Below, one piece after another: positions 33,070 to 41,189 of a DNA stretch of 59,419 nucleotides (positions are counted from its first letter, which is position 1; each line of letters begins with the position of its first letter). The notes under the pieces were generated by a model that saw only the letters and a program-made list of their open reading frames with translations, was not told the DNA's origin and made no database searches. Source of the DNA: CAYJGN01 sp964369635 (GTDB lineage: Bacteria; Bacillota; Clostridia; Oscillospirales; Ruminococcaceae); assembly GCA_964369635.1 (NCBI GenBank), contig CAYJGN010000004.1, forward strand, positions 1 to 59,419, in the 5' to 3' direction. The position numbers and the translations under genes are program-made.

Positions 33070-34736
33070 TAGAATAGCCCCGATATATTGCCGTCGTTAT
33101 CTATATCTATCGAGAGCGCCGCCGGTTTTTTTGGAAGTCCTGGCATCGTCATGATATCACCCGTCAGAACAACTGCAAAGCCCGCTCCTGTGCAGAGTTT
33201 CACCTCTTTAACGTTTATAGTAAAACCGCTCGGTTTGCCAAGAAGAGCAGGGTTATCTGAGAGGGAATACTGTGTTTTAGCAACGCATACAGGGAAATTT
33301 TCGGCTCCAACGCAGTCAGCAGTATCTAAAACTCTCTTTGCGGCTGGTGCATATGAAACACCGTCTGCGCCATAAATATCCTTTGCAATTTTCTCTATCT
33401 TTTGGTAAAGGTTCATATCAGAAGAATAAAGAGGTTTAAACTGCGATTTGCTATCACAGGCTACGACAACCTTCTGCGCTAAATCAATAGCGCCCTCGCC
33501 GCCCTTTGCAAAATGCTCACAAAGAGATACCAAAACCCCCTTTTCTTTGCAGAAATTTTCGATAAAGGCAAGCTCTTCATCGCTATCGGTATAAAAACGG
33601 TTTATAGCAACTACGACGGGAAGACCATAAAGACTCATATTTTCAATATGCTTCTCAAGATTGACGATTCCTTTTTTGAGAGCTTCGAGGTTTGGTGCAG
33701 TTAGCTCTTCTTTTTTAAGACCACCGTTATATTTAAGCGCTCGAACCGTTGCAACTAAAACAACGCATGCGGGAGAAAGGCCCTTTGTTGCGCATTTAAT
33801 ATCGAGGAATTTCTCAGCTCCAAGATCGCTTCCAAAACCAGCTTCAGTTATGCAGTAGTCGCCGAGTTTTAGCGCAAGTTTGGTAGCTCTTATGCTGTTG
33901 CAGCCGTGGGCGATATTTGCAAATGGACCACCGTGGATTATAACAGGGGTATTTTCAAGGGTCTGAACAAGGTTTGGGTTTATAGCGTCCTTTAGAAGGG
34001 TTGTTATAGCCCCCTCAACTGATAAATCTCTTACAAAAACAGGACTTCTATCATATCTGTACCCAATTAAAATATTTGAAATTCGAGCGCGAAGCTCCGA
34101 TAGATTATCAGAGAGGCATAGAATAGCCATTATCTCGCTTGCAACGGTAATGGTAAAAGAATCTTGGCGGACAACGCCATCAAGTCTGCCGCCCATACCG
34201 ACTATAGTATTGCGAAGGGCTCTATCGTTCATATCTAAAACGCGCTTGAAAATTATAGTTTTCGGGTCTATGGAAAGCTCGTTGCCCTGTTGCAGGTGGT
34301 TATCTATTAAAGCGCAGAGAAGGTTGTTTGCAGAGGTTATAGCATGCATATCACCGGTGAAATGAAGATTTATATCCTCCATTGGAACAACTTGAGAATA
34401 CCCGCCGCCAGCGGCCCCTCCTTTTATACCGAAAACAGGTCCAAGAGAAGGTTCACGAAGAGCAAGAACTGCGTTTTTGCCTATCTTTTTCATCGCCTGA
34501 CCAAGGCCTACGGTGGTGGTGGTTTTTCCCTCACCTGCAGGAGTTGGGTTTATTGCTGTTACAAGAATGAGTTTGCCATCGGTGTTTTCAGATAATCTTT
34601 TAAATGCTTTTTCTGAAATTTTAGCTTTATAATGACCATATGGCTCGAGTTCTTCATTTTTAATGCCAATTTCATCGGCAATAGAAACTATCGGTTTCAT
34701 CTCGCAACTTTTAGCGATTTCAATATCGGTTTTCAT
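33069..34736 (-). CDS. fhs: formate--tetrahydrofolate ligase
   Basis: A 555-residue enzyme that makes 10-formyl-THF from formate, THF and ATP, serving one-carbon metabolism and, in acetogens, the Wood-Ljungdahl pathway. Visible are TAINPTPAGEGKTTTTVGLG with the P-loop, LREPSLGPVFGIKGGAAGGGY, HFTGDMHAITSANNLL, GPFANIAHGCNS and LTGDIMTMPGLPKKPAA. Length matches the family. A GGAGG about 6 bases before the ATG sets the start. First gene of a five-gene operon. I see no riboswitch or clear promoter in the 130 bases upstream. Confidence 0.96.
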   Translation of the reverse strand: MKTDIEIAKSCEMKPIVSIADEIGIKNEELEPYGHYKAKISEKAFKRLSENTDGKLILVTAINPTPAGEGKTTTTVGLGQAMKKIGKNAVLALREPSLGPVFGIKGGAAGGGYSQVVPMEDINLHFTGDMHAITSANNLLCALIDNHLQQGNELSIDPKTIIFKRVLDMNDRALRNTIVGMGGRLDGVVRQDSFTITVASEIMAILCLSDNLSELRARISNILIGYRYDRSPVFVRDLSVEGAITTLLKDAINPNLVQTLENTPVIIHGGPFANIAHGCNSIRATKLALKLGDYCITEAGFGSDLGAEKFLDIKCATKGLSPACVVLVATVRALKYNGGLKKEELTAPNLEALKKGIVNLEKHIENMSLYGLPVVVAINRFYTDSDEELAFIENFCKEKGVLVSLCEHFAKGGEGAIDLAQKVVVACDSKSQFKPLYSSDMNLYQKIEKIAKDIYGADGVSYAPAAKRVLDTADCVGAENFPVCVAKTQYSLSDNPALLGKPSGFTINVKEVKLCTGAGFAVVLTGDIMTMPGLPKKPAALSIDIDNDGNISGLF

Positions 34737-34800
34737 AGTATACCTCCATATTTTAACATATATTAGTCATTTATTAAGTATATCATAAAATATCAGTGGG

Positions 34801-34829
34801 TTGTACTTTTTTACAAAAAAATATATAAT
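34801..34829 (+). promoter_or_regulatory. sigma-A promoter of the small gene and rodA
   Basis: TTGTAC (34801-34806), 17-bp spacer, TATAAT (34824-34829). The start of transcription would be near 34836. Confidence 0.72.
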
Positions 34830-34870
34830 AGATAATACTTATGGCAACAACTGGCAAAAGAGGTGAATTT

Positions 34871-34925
34871 TTGACGCGATTAAANNNNNNNNNNTGAGTT
34901 TGCAGAAAACAAAAAAGAGGATTAA
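34871..34925 (+). CDS. small or gap-truncated gene upstream of rodA
   Basis: After AGAGGTG (34859-34865) a TTG at 34871 opens a frame reading MTRLK up to the ten N at 34885-34894. Beyond the gap a frame reads EFAENKKED and stops at 34923-34925, with the next ribosome site overlapping the end. These are probably the two ends of one gene, but the length hidden by the N run is unknown and nothing in the visible parts identifies it. An ATG at 34841 is in frame but lies only a few bases after the expected transcript start and has no ribosome site. Confidence 0.4.
34885..34894. other. assembly gap (10 N) before rodA
   Basis: Second placeholder run of ten N. It falls in the small gene upstream of rodA; the real missing length is not known. 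Confidence 0.98.
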
Positions 34926-34929
34926 CTTT

Positions 34930-36011
34930 TTGAATATATTAAAAAGACCGATAAACTGCTCTGGTTTTTAACTATCGGAACAAGCCTTTTCGGTATAGTT
35001 ATTCTTATAACGATGGGGATAAATTTTGGAGGTAACTACTATCGCACCCAGATAATAGCGCTTGGGCTTGGTGTTATAGCTTGCGTTTTTCTCTCGAGGG
35101 TAAACTATTATCTTTTGGCGAATGCGTGGTATTTGCATGTTATATTATGCTGGGCGCTTGTAATACTCACCTTTTTCATAGGGTATCAGCGACCGGGAAC
35201 TGATGATAGAGCATGGTTTTTGCTGCCGGGTGGATTTATGTTTCAGCCAACTGAGCTTGCTAAAATCTCGTTTGCTCTTAGCTTTTCGCTTCATTTGAGC
35301 AATACAAACGATATAAATAAGCCGAAAAATCTTATGTTATTGCTGGCGCACTTAGCGGCCCCTGTTATTCTTATCCATTTTCAAGGGGATGATGGTACGG
35401 CGCTTATCTTTGCGATAATGGGTTTCGCTATGCTTTTTGTGGCAGGCCTTTCAACGAGATATATTTTAGGTGCAACAGCGGCAGCGGCGGTAGCGGCACC
35501 GGTTGCATGGTTTTTTGTTTTTGAGGATTTTCATAGAAATAGAATTATATCGCTCTTTAACCCAGACCTTGACCCATTAGGGATAGGTTGGCAGCAGTCG
35601 CAGGGGAAAATTTCGATAGGCTCGGGGCAGATATTTGGAAAAGGGCTTTTATCTGATGAGCTTCGCCAAATAAGCGAAGTTAGAAATGATTTTATCTTTG
35701 CCTATATAGCGGAAGCGCTCGGGATAATTGGCGCTATAATCACGATACTGCTTATTATATTTATCTGCATTAGAATACTTATGATAGCGAGAATGAGCAA
35801 GGACAAGCTTGGATGCTATATCTGCGTTGGGGTAGCTTCATTTATAGCGGCACAGCTTATAATAAACGTTGCAATGTGCCTTGGGATTGGCCCTGTAATA
35901 GGTGTAACACTGCCGTTTTTAAGCTCTGGAGGTACCTCTCTCTCAACTATGTTTCTATCCCTTGGACTTGTCCATAATGTTTATATAATGAACCGAAAAA
36001 ATATCTTTTAA
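34930..36011 (+). CDS. rodA: SEDS-family cell-shape/wall polymerase RodA (start frameshifted)
   Basis: A polytopic peptidoglycan glycosyltransferase of the FtsW/RodA family. The frame is open from 34926 and shows FEYIKKTDKLLWFL, the usual cytoplasmic start, then about ten spans, FQPTELAKISF, DPLGIGWQQSQGKISIGSGQIFGKGL, VRNDFIFAYIAEALG (acidic catalytic-region residues) and PFLSSGGTSLS. The best start, TTG 34930, 9 bases after AAAGAGG, is one base out of frame. One more A at 34933 would give MKYIKKTDKLLWFL. An ATG at 35013 is internal to the first span and would truncate it. So either an assembly indel or a real frameshift exists. Confidence 0.85.
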
Positions 36012-36079
36012 AAAGAGTGGGATAAATTTTCAGGCAGTTTTTGCAAAGGTACGAAGCAGCTGTAAAATTATCTAAATTA

Positions 36080-36115
36080 AAAAGACACTATCAAGAACAA
36101 TAGTGTCTTTTTTTA
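36080..36115. terminator. terminator between rodA and the VOC gene
   Basis: AAAAGACACTAT (36080-36091), 8-nt loop, complement 36100-36111, T-run. The A-rich left side could serve the convergent gene too. Confidence 0.85.
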
Positions 36116-36120
36116 TTTGG

Positions 36121-36501
36121 TTAAACAGCTATTTCAATAATATTTCCCTCATAGGAAACACTGCTCTCAAAATAACCATCGCCTGTTGTTCGCGGCTCAC
36201 TCGTTATCAAATATCCATCTGCACGAAGTATTTCGGTAAGCTCTAAAACCCTCTCTTTGCTGCCAACGCTAAAAGCAATATGCGCATACCCAAGTTTGTT
36301 TTTATATTCATCTTCGCCTTGAAGATTTGGTAAATTCATAAGCTCTAGTCGCGCGCCGTTTTCAAAAGAGAGAAAATATGATTTAAACTGCTTTGTTTCG
36401 TTATGGTAGAGATTATTGCTTTTTGCATCGAAATATCTCTCGAAGAAAAGCCGTCCCTTCTCTAAATCATGCAGATAAATAGCTATATGCTCTATCCTCA
36501 T
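36121..36501 (-). CDS. VOC/glyoxalase-superfamily protein
   Basis: A 126-residue vicinal-oxygen-chelate protein with two beta-alpha-beta-beta-beta modules. MRIEHIAIYLHDLEKGRLFFERYF gives the first metal His (H5); the second half has LGYAHIAFSVGSKERV, and ENGARLELMNLP and EGNIIEIAV provide the Glu positions, so the metal site seems intact. This protein type is common in Firmicutes and may be a lactoylglutathione-lyase-like or resistance enzyme; the substrate is unknown. Its ATG overlaps the stop of the upstream membrane-protein gene by one base. Confidence 0.82.
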   Translation of the reverse strand: MRIEHIAIYLHDLEKGRLFFERYFDAKSNNLYHNETKQFKSYFLSFENGARLELMNLPNLQGEDEYKNKLGYAHIAFSVGSKERVLELTEILRADGYLITSEPRTTGDGYFESSVSYEGNIIEIAV

Positions 36502-36902
36502 TAGTCATCATCACTTTCAAAATCACTATCGCTATCATCGCTTTCAAAGGCGGTGTTGCTCGTATCATTATCAAATTCGCTATTATCATCAGTCTCTTCG
36601 CAGGGAGGTTTTACCACAACACCATTGACAGTGCCGTACTCTTCATATTCTGCCGCCGCTTTCATATATTCATTCTGTGCATCTTTTCGACCTTTAGAAA
36701 GCAAAAAGAGGATGATTATCATAAGTGCAAACTGAATTATTCCAATAGCCATTAAAATATTGCTATCTTTTATGAAATTCGATAGGATAACAGTTACCGA
36801 CCAAATAACAAACATCAGTTGGAATAGTTTGCGCTCACGAATAAATTTGTAAAGAAAGAAAACTAAAAAAGCGTATGAAAGATAGTATAGTGCTTGTTGC
36901 AT
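36501..36902 (-). CDS. small membrane protein with acidic tail, unknown
   Basis: 133 residues. There are three hydrophobic segments (about 4-20, 28-44, 50-68), a short charged region, then a disordered tail of about 40 residues made almost only of Asp, Glu, Ser and Asn (EFDNDTSNTAFESDDSDSD). No family recognised. AGAGGTGATTT precedes the ATG. It is coupled to the VOC gene by TAATG overlap. The acidic tail recalls, in composition only, the Asp-rich tail of the protein at 47178. Confidence 0.75.
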   Translation of the reverse strand: MQQALYYLSYAFLVFFLYKFIRERKLFQLMFVIWSVTVILSNFIKDSNILMAIGIIQFALMIIILFLLSKGRKDAQNEYMKAAAEYEEYGTVNGVVVKPPCEETDDNSEFDNDTSNTAFESDDSDSDFESDDD

Positions 36903-36987
36903 AAATCACCTCTAAAATATTATATTAGAAATTCTATCACGTTATCTGTGAAAAGTAAACTTAATTAAACTTAAAAATGAAAAAATA

Positions 36988-38574
36988 TCAAACAGCAATA
37001 AAAAGATACCCGATAATAACCATAAATCCGCCACCGATGCAAACTGCCATTGTGTTTAAATCGACTGTGAAGTCAATTCCCACTTTAATGCGCGCGCTTT
37101 TTTTAATAATCTTTTCATAGAAGAGAATAGCAAGGATAAAACTTGCCGCCCAAACAGCGGTTTTGCTTATATATCCTGAAACACCTATATTTAGCGGAAT
37201 GCCAAGCACAAAGAAGAGAAACGGCTCTGCGAAAATGCCGGTGAGCAAACATAGAGCTGACAGGGTGAGGATAACGGCGGTTGATGAAAAGTCATAGACA
37301 AATGGAAGGGTGCGTTTTTTTCCAAAAAGCATAGATTTAAATTTAACAAACGAGAGGATTGTTCCGAAATTTATTACTGTGAAAATCAATGTTGAGAGGA
37401 GGTCTGTTGTCTGTCCGATAAAATATTTTGAAATACTACCGTTGAAAAAAGGAGCGCCTGTTATACCGAAAATTCCACAGATAATTGCAATTCCAGCAAG
37501 TGGAACACTTCTTAAAACTCCCTTTATCTTATAGATATTTCGAGTGTTATATTTTTTTATTATCATACCTGCCGCTAAAAATAAGAGCGATTTGAAGATA
37601 GCATGGTTTACGATATGCAAAACAGCGCCTGCCTGTACATACTCATTATCGACAGAGAGCCCAGCTATTATAAGGCCGATTTGAGAGATGGTATGGTAGG
37701 CGAGAATAAGCTTTATATCATTTTGGCAGACAGCCATTATAATACCAGCTATTGAGGTTATGACTGCAAGCCAGAAAAAGAGATCAGAGAGGGGGAAAAT
37801 CTCGCCAAAAATTCCCTCAATACGCATAAATAAATATATGCCGCTCTTAACATAAACACCAGATAGAATAGCGGAGACGACAGTCGGCGCGCCCGGTGTT
37901 CCGTGTGCTGTTGGTAGCCAGAAATGGAGAGGGAAGATAGCGCATTTTAGCAAAACACCTGTTATAAGCAGAGCAAATGAGAGGGTGAGCTCTTCGGGAG
38001 GGCGGCTCTGCACCGCAGCGGCTATAGCTGAGAGATCAAGCACTCCGAGCTGGCGATAGATACCTCCGATACCGAGCAGTAAAAAAAGCATACCGATAAT
38101 ATTGATAAGCAGATAGACAAGCCCATCATAAATAGAGCGGCTCTCTCGCTTAAACATAATAAGAATAGCGCAAACTATAGCGGAAACCTCTATCGCAACA
38201 AAAATGTTAAATAGGTCATCCGAGAGGAAAATAAGCATAACAAGCCCTTCAAGGACGGTGAATAAAAATGAGAAGAGTTTGTTTGCCTTGTCATGCACCG
38301 ATGCATATAAAAACATACAGAGAAACAAAAAAGAGACAAGCACTAAAAATACTGCGGCTATATGGTCGCAATAGAGGGTTATACCGAGAAAAGAATCGGT
38401 CTGGCTTGTCGATATAGTTATACCCATAAATCGAACCCTTATGAATATTGAAGAAGCAAATATTAGCACCGCAAGATAAACGCCTATCGAGAGGATATTT
38501 GTTATTTTAGATGGTATGAGGTATAGGAAAAGTGAGGCGAGGATTGGCAGTAGGATAAGCAGATATAATTCCAT
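36988..38574 (-). CDS. mnhD: Mrp/MBH-type antiporter subunit D
   Basis: A 528-residue proton-translocating subunit homologous to NuoN/NuoM of complex I and MrpD, with about 14 spans. Hallmarks are the Glu in VAIEVSAIVCAIL, the Lys-containing SLLVKSGIYLF-like segment (SGVYVKSGIYLFMRI), LHFWLPTAHGTPGAPTVVSAILSG, and the broken helix with ILAYHTISQIGLII. It exchanges Na+ for H+ as part of a multi-subunit complex. Its ATG overlaps the mnhC stop (TAATG). Last gene of the seven-gene operon; no terminator was resolved downstream. Confidence 0.9.
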   Translation of the reverse strand: MELYLLILLPILASLFLYLIPSKITNILSIGVYLAVLIFASSIFIRVRFMGITISTSQTDSFLGITLYCDHIAAVFLVLVSFLFLCMFLYASVHDKANKLFSFLFTVLEGLVMLIFLSDDLFNIFVAIEVSAIVCAILIMFKRESRSIYDGLVYLLINIIGMLFLLLGIGGIYRQLGVLDLSAIAAAVQSRPPEELTLSFALLITGVLLKCAIFPLHFWLPTAHGTPGAPTVVSAILSGVYVKSGIYLFMRIEGIFGEIFPLSDLFFWLAVITSIAGIIMAVCQNDIKLILAYHTISQIGLIIAGLSVDNEYVQAGAVLHIVNHAIFKSLLFLAAGMIIKKYNTRNIYKIKGVLRSVPLAGIAIICGIFGITGAPFFNGSISKYFIGQTTDLLSTLIFTVINFGTILSFVKFKSMLFGKKRTLPFVYDFSSTAVILTLSALCLLTGIFAEPFLFFVLGIPLNIGVSGYISKTAVWAASFILAILFYEKIIKKSARIKVGIDFTVDLNTMAVCIGGGFMVIIGYLFIAV

Positions 38575-38933
38575 TAGCTCTGTTGCTCCTTTTTGCGTAT
38601 TTCATGCGCTGTTTTCCAGTTTGTTGTGCCATAGCGGTGATAGAGAGCTGAAAACATAATAAGCGCAACTGCCGTGACGGCAATCCCTATAACTATCGCG
38701 GTTATCATAAGAGCTTGAGGGACGGGGTCTGCAGTTGTTGACTGTATCAAATCAGTACCTATTGGGGGATTTAGCGCAGTATTATTTCGAATGCCGAGAA
38801 AAAAGGTTATAATGCCAATTTCACAAACCCCAACAGACAAGACGGTTTTTATGATATTGTGTCTTGCGATAATCCCATAAAATCCTATTAAGAAGAGGAT
38901 TAATCCCGCTATTTCAACTATATTAAAGTTCAT
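38574..38933 (-). CDS. mnhC: Mrp/MBH-type antiporter subunit C (NuoK-like)
   Basis: A 119-residue NuoK/MrpC homologue with three spans: AGLILFLIGFYGIIARHN, LSVGVCEIGIITFFLGI and a last one with QALMITAIVIGIAVTAVALIM. The QALMITAIVIG motif, with its conserved Glu counterpart in span 2 (CEIG), is typical. The start is ATG 38933, with GGAGGG just upstream within the end of the mnhB-like gene; a longer frame upstream has no ribosome site. The spacer between spans 2 and 3 contains NPPIGTDLIQSTTADPVP, as in family members. Confidence 0.9.
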   Translation of the reverse strand: MNFNIVEIAGLILFLIGFYGIIARHNIIKTVLSVGVCEIGIITFFLGIRNNTALNPPIGTDLIQSTTADPVPQALMITAIVIGIAVTAVALIMFSALYHRYGTTNWKTAHEIRKKEQQS

Positions 38934-39624
38934 GTTTTCCCTCCGATGCCGAGATAAAATGAAGATAGATAAGCGATAAGCCAAAGCAGACCTTCATACC
39001 GATAAGAACGTTTATTATAAAGAGATAAATTCTATGCTGGGTAAAACTAAAGTTTTGAGACGTTAGGATAAACAGAGATCCAAGCGCAATAATAAGCGCA
39101 TAAATTCCTTTTTCGAGAAGGGTTGCAGTGTGCATAGAGATAAGCATCTTGCCCTCAGCGAAGTTTGCGCTGATAATAATAGATGCTATAATAGCTCCGC
39201 CCTGAAAGCCGCCGCCAGCACCGTCCATCCCCGTTATGATAACATAAACGCCAAAGAAAGCGATAAGCATATATACAGGGGCCAAAGACCCTGTTATAAC
39301 CTTTGAAGCGAGAGAGCTTCGTGGAACCATCATTCTATTGAGGTTTGGGTGGATATTTTCATTATTATTAAGTGTTGCAAACTGCGCCACGGCAATAACC
39401 GAAACAAGAAGCAGAAGGGCTTCAAGGAGGGTATCGAAGAGGCGGTAGTTTAAATATATTGCGGCAACTAAATTCTCTGCCGCCGTCTCGATATAGCCAC
39501 GCTCAAATATCGCGTCAAATAGAGGTGTTTTACCAGCAGAACCCTGCAAAAAATAACCGCCAAACAAAAAGGCGCTAAGGGAGAGGGTGAAGATTAATCC
39601 GAAAATATTTCGTTTATTTTTCAT
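38923..39624 (-). CDS. fusion of MbhE-like segment and MrpB domain
   Basis: 233 residues. The N-terminal part (about 1-85) has one span, then YRLFDTLLEALLLLVSVIAV, which matches the small MbhE-type piece (the C-terminal end of MrpA). The second part (about 95-225) is an MrpB domain: SLASKVITGSLAPVYMLIAFFGVYVIITG, the signature GAGGGFQGGAIIAS, and two further spans. MrpB is a required subunit of Mrp Na+/H+ antiporters. Overlaps the genes on both sides by 11 bp. The fusion is a known arrangement in bacterial MBH/Mrp-related operons. Confidence 0.85.
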   Translation of the reverse strand: MKNKRNIFGLIFTLSLSAFLFGGYFLQGSAGKTPLFDAIFERGYIETAAENLVAAIYLNYRLFDTLLEALLLLVSVIAVAQFATLNNNENIHPNLNRMMVPRSSLASKVITGSLAPVYMLIAFFGVYVIITGMDGAGGGFQGGAIIASIIISANFAEGKMLISMHTATLLEKGIYALIIALGSLFILTSQNFSFTQHRIYLFIINVLIGMKVCFGLSLIYLHFISASEGKHEL

Positions 39625-40180
39625 CGAGTCCCTCCCTATAACTTACAACACTATCATAAAGACTGTCGATTATAACGACTTTACCACTCGCTATATCAGA
39701 GGATAAATCGTTACTAATAGCTGTGAAATACTGGCTATGTCGCTCACCGTGAAGCTCGATGATACCATCGTGCTCTATTGCGACAAGGTCACCGTTCTGC
39801 TCTCGAAAAAGATGAAAAATTGAACTATCATCTGAGTTTGAAACAAGAATATTCGGCTCGATATCAAGATTTTTCAGCGTTCTAATTATAGATTTTGAGA
39901 TTCTTGTGAAACTGTTGCTATCTTTTTTTCCAACGAGATAGACGGTAAAAATCCTGTATTTTTTAAGGGTAATAAGAAATATAGATGAGGCAACAGTAGC
40001 GCCAATAACAGCCTCTGCCAGCGCAACATCAGGCGCTCCGAGGAGGAGGTAGCAGAGGGTTGTGAAGACAGAGAGGGTACCGCTATAAACAACAGCCGTA
40101 AAAAGCTTATCGGTTATAACGCAGAGAATAGCTGTTACAACCATGAAAATCAAAACAATGTATAAAAATATATTATTCAT
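39614..40180 (-). CDS. MbhD-like (DUF4040) subunit with soluble C-terminal extension
   Basis: 188 residues. Three spans in the first 85 include AVVYSGTLSVFTTLCYLLLGAPDVALAEAVIGATVASSIFLITLKKY; the APDVALAEA motif is the DUF4040/MbhD signature, equivalent to part of MrpA. The last about 100 residues (RTLKNLDIEPNILVSN, LVAIEHDGIIELHGERH, SDIASGKVVIIDSLYDSVV) are soluble and not part of classical MbhD; they look like a small periplasmic-binding-like alpha/beta domain. ATG 40180, with GGAGGAAG upstream, is preferred over an earlier frame start. Overlaps mnhG by 8 bp. Confidence 0.82.
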   Translation of the reverse strand: MNNIFLYIVLIFMVVTAILCVITDKLFTAVVYSGTLSVFTTLCYLLLGAPDVALAEAVIGATVASSIFLITLKKYRIFTVYLVGKKDSNSFTRISKSIIRTLKNLDIEPNILVSNSDDSSIFHLFREQNGDLVAIEHDGIIELHGERHSQYFTAISNDLSSDIASGKVVIIDSLYDSVVSYREGLDEK

Positions 40181-40475
40181 CGACTTCCTCCGTAACTTCC
40201 CTATGACCTGCAATAAAAGAGGAGCGTCCTATTTTGTGAGAGATAAGAGGCGCTGTTATAAAAGTTGCGAGAGCGATAAAAAGAATTTTCAAAGCAACCG
40301 CTAAATCACTGCTTCGAAGGGCAAGGGCGATAAGCATTATGAGAAGTCCTGCTGTATCTATCAGCGCTGAAGTTAAAAGTTTTGCATAAACTCCCCTTGA
40401 GCGGATAATACCAATAAATCCGCAGATAATGACCGCCATCGAGCAGACTATAAGGATATCTGATATTAAAATCAT
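40173..40475 (-). CDS. mnhG: Mrp/MBH-type antiporter subunit G
   Basis: A 100-residue MrpG/MbhC-like protein with three spans: ILIVCSMAVIICGFIGIIRSRGVYAKLL, SALIDTAGLLIMLIAL, and LKILFIALATFITAPLISHKIGRS. The FxGxIRxRDxYxRLH-type segment after span 1 (GIIRSRGVYAKLLTSA) and the TAPLISHKIGR end are typical. Needed for assembly and activity of Mrp complexes. The ATG overlaps the mnhF stop by one base. Confidence 0.88.
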   Translation of the reverse strand: MILISDILIVCSMAVIICGFIGIIRSRGVYAKLLTSALIDTAGLLIMLIALALRSSDLAVALKILFIALATFITAPLISHKIGRSSFIAGHREVTEEVDE

Positions 40476-40729
40476 TATAAATCCCCCTTTCGACGAAGGT
40501 AAACAGCATAAAACTGTATATCTATAAAGCCGAGAAGGGTGAGGGTTATGGCTATATCGAGATATGCATCTTTACCATCTAAAATAGATAGCAAAACAAC
40601 TGCGATAACAACAAAAGAAGATAGAAGGCTAAAGATTAATATCCTTGAGAATGCCCCTTTGCTTTTTATTAGAAGATAGAGACATAGAGCGGTGCTAAGA
40701 GCTGTGAAGATAAGAGCTATTACAATCAT
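40475..40729 (-). CDS. mnhF: Mrp/MBH-type antiporter subunit F
   Basis: An 84-residue MrpF homologue with three spans. The conserved Asp in LDIAITLTLLGFIDIQFYAVYLRRKGDL, near the last span, is the family hallmark. It lies 10 bases after mnhE and overlaps mnhG by one base. Length is typical (about 85-95). Confidence 0.88.
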   Translation of the reverse strand: MIVIALIFTALSTALCLYLLIKSKGAFSRILIFSLLSSFVVIAVVLLSILDGKDAYLDIAITLTLLGFIDIQFYAVYLRRKGDL

Positions 40730-40739
40730 AAGTCCTCCT

Positions 40740-41189
40740 CTATTTTAAGTTTTTTTCAAACTGCTCTGCAACAGCGCTATCATTTTTATCGTTTTTTATA
40801 GTGAGTATGGTGTAAACATCATCACGTTTATCAAGGGTTAGCGTACCTGGTGTTAGTGTTATTGAATTTGAAACAAGCACTTGACCAGGCTCACTGCATT
40901 TTGCATCCTCTGTTTTAATCAAAACAGTAGGAGGATTTTTTTTGAATACTGATATAGCGAGGCTGATAGTTGAAGAAATCATATTTGCAAATAGCGAAAG
41001 GTAGTATTTTAAAGACCAAAATCCCCAAAACCCTGAGTGGTCTCTCTCTATCCGATAGGATAGCAGTGAGAAAATAAGCCCTGAAATGGCGCCAAAAATA
41101 AGCGGCACTAAAGATATCTCAAGAAAAAATACGCAGAATAAAACAGCACCGAAAATAACTCTTGAAATATGCGATAAAACTCTCCTCAT
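40740..41189 (-). CDS. mnhE: Mrp/MBH-type antiporter subunit E
   Basis: A 149-residue MrpE. Two to three hydrophobic segments at the N-terminus, then a cytoplasmic domain with the hallmark SISLAISVFKKNPPTVLIKTE-like membrane end and SNSITLTPGTLTLDKRDDVYTIL, which in all MrpE proteins contains N-S-I-T-L-T-P-G-T. First gene of the operon, in the order E-F-G-(MbhD-like)-(MbhE+B)-C-D. A TATAAT box lies on the minus strand 40 bases upstream without a clear -35. Confidence 0.92.
   Translation of the reverse strand: MRRVLSHISRVIFGAVLFCVFFLEISLVPLIFGAISGLIFSLLSYRIERDHSGFWGFWSLKYYLSLFANMISSTISLAISVFKKNPPTVLIKTEDAKCSEPGQVLVSNSITLTPGTLTLDKRDDVYTILTIKNDKNDSAVAEQFEKNLK

Noticed and set aside
34737..34840. 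Possible THF riboswitch before fhs
   Set aside because: The leader is short and AT-rich and shows none of the conserved paired elements.
34841..34873. ATG at 34841 as start of the small gene before rodA
   Set aside because: It lies only about 5 bases after the predicted transcript start and has no ribosome site; TTG 34871 has one.
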